NCBI GenBank assembly: GCA_027011835.1
Contig: JALUZN010000321.1
Location: 1 to 14,799, forward strand
Direction of reading: 5' to 3'
Source: Draconibacterium sp.
Lineage (GTDB): Bacteria > Bacteroidota > Bacteroidia > Bacteroidales > Prolixibacteraceae
Length of the DNA: 14,799 nt
How positions within the stretch are numbered: the first letter of the stretch is position 1; each line of letters opens with the position of its first letter. A model generated the notes under the pieces. It was not told where the DNA came from, made no database searches, and saw only the letters and a program-made list of their open reading frames with translations. A program made the position numbers and the translations under genes. Shown here one piece after another: positions 14,790-14,799 of this stretch.

Positions 14790-14799
14790 AGAAACAATA

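Noticed and set aside
1..14799. Defence system, prophage, integrative element, CRISPR array or tRNA gene
   Set aside because: No nuclease, integrase, transposase, toxin, phage or repeat-spacer pattern was seen, and no cloverleaf tRNA was recognised by eye.

Overview
The window looks like a chromosomal segment from a Bacteroidota (Bacteroidetes) genome, probably an environmental Bacteroidales/Marinilabiliales-type organism; the order-level guess is weak. The reasons are promoters of the TTTG-N19-TAnnTTTG type, start codons without Shine-Dalgarno sequences, an SPT-based sphingolipid operon, a DUF5686 outer-membrane protein with a carboxypeptidase-regulatory-like domain, a zinc-free type B ribosomal protein L31, and a MetK longer than the usual ~384 residues. 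There are no tRNA or rRNA genes, CRISPR arrays, transposases or phage genes.

Left part (1-4509). The C-terminal tail of an unidentified rightward gene ends at 70. Three leftward genes follow: the ATP-dependent protease Lon (213-2672), ribosomal protein L31 type B (2863-3126), and a GNAT-like acyltransferase (3317-4477). L31 has a near-ideal promoter, a leader hairpin and an intrinsic terminator that separates it from lon.

Divergent spacer (4478-5125). This holds the promoter of the leftward acyltransferase, a 157-bp element with inverted ends (4751-4907) that looks like a dispersed palindromic repeat, and the metK control region. The metK region consists of a promoter, a convincing SAM-II riboswitch (about 4986-5044) and a short hairpin just before the metK start. 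metK (5126-6379) makes S-adenosylmethionine, the riboswitch ligand, so this is a simple feedback loop. A strong hairpin closes metK at 6390-6437.

Right part (6588-14789). Six rightward genes follow, with gaps of 5-48 bp. They encode a DUF5686/CarboxypepD_reg-like outer-membrane protein, an LTA-synthase-family membrane sulfatase-fold protein, serine palmitoyltransferase, a second GNAT-like acyltransferase (candidate bacterial ceramide synthase), an extended SDR (candidate CerR-type ketoceramide reductase) and a secreted DUF4833 protein. The middle three supply the three consecutive steps from serine plus acyl thioester to dihydroceramide. The flanking genes suggest headgroup addition outside the inner membrane and envelope placement; that is inference.

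The main points for follow-up are the link between the LtaS-like enzyme and the ceramide genes, the uncharacterised DUF4833 protein, the two related GNAT-like acyltransferases in one window (only one beside SPT), the SAM-II leader with its embedded short reading frame, and the inverted-repeat element.
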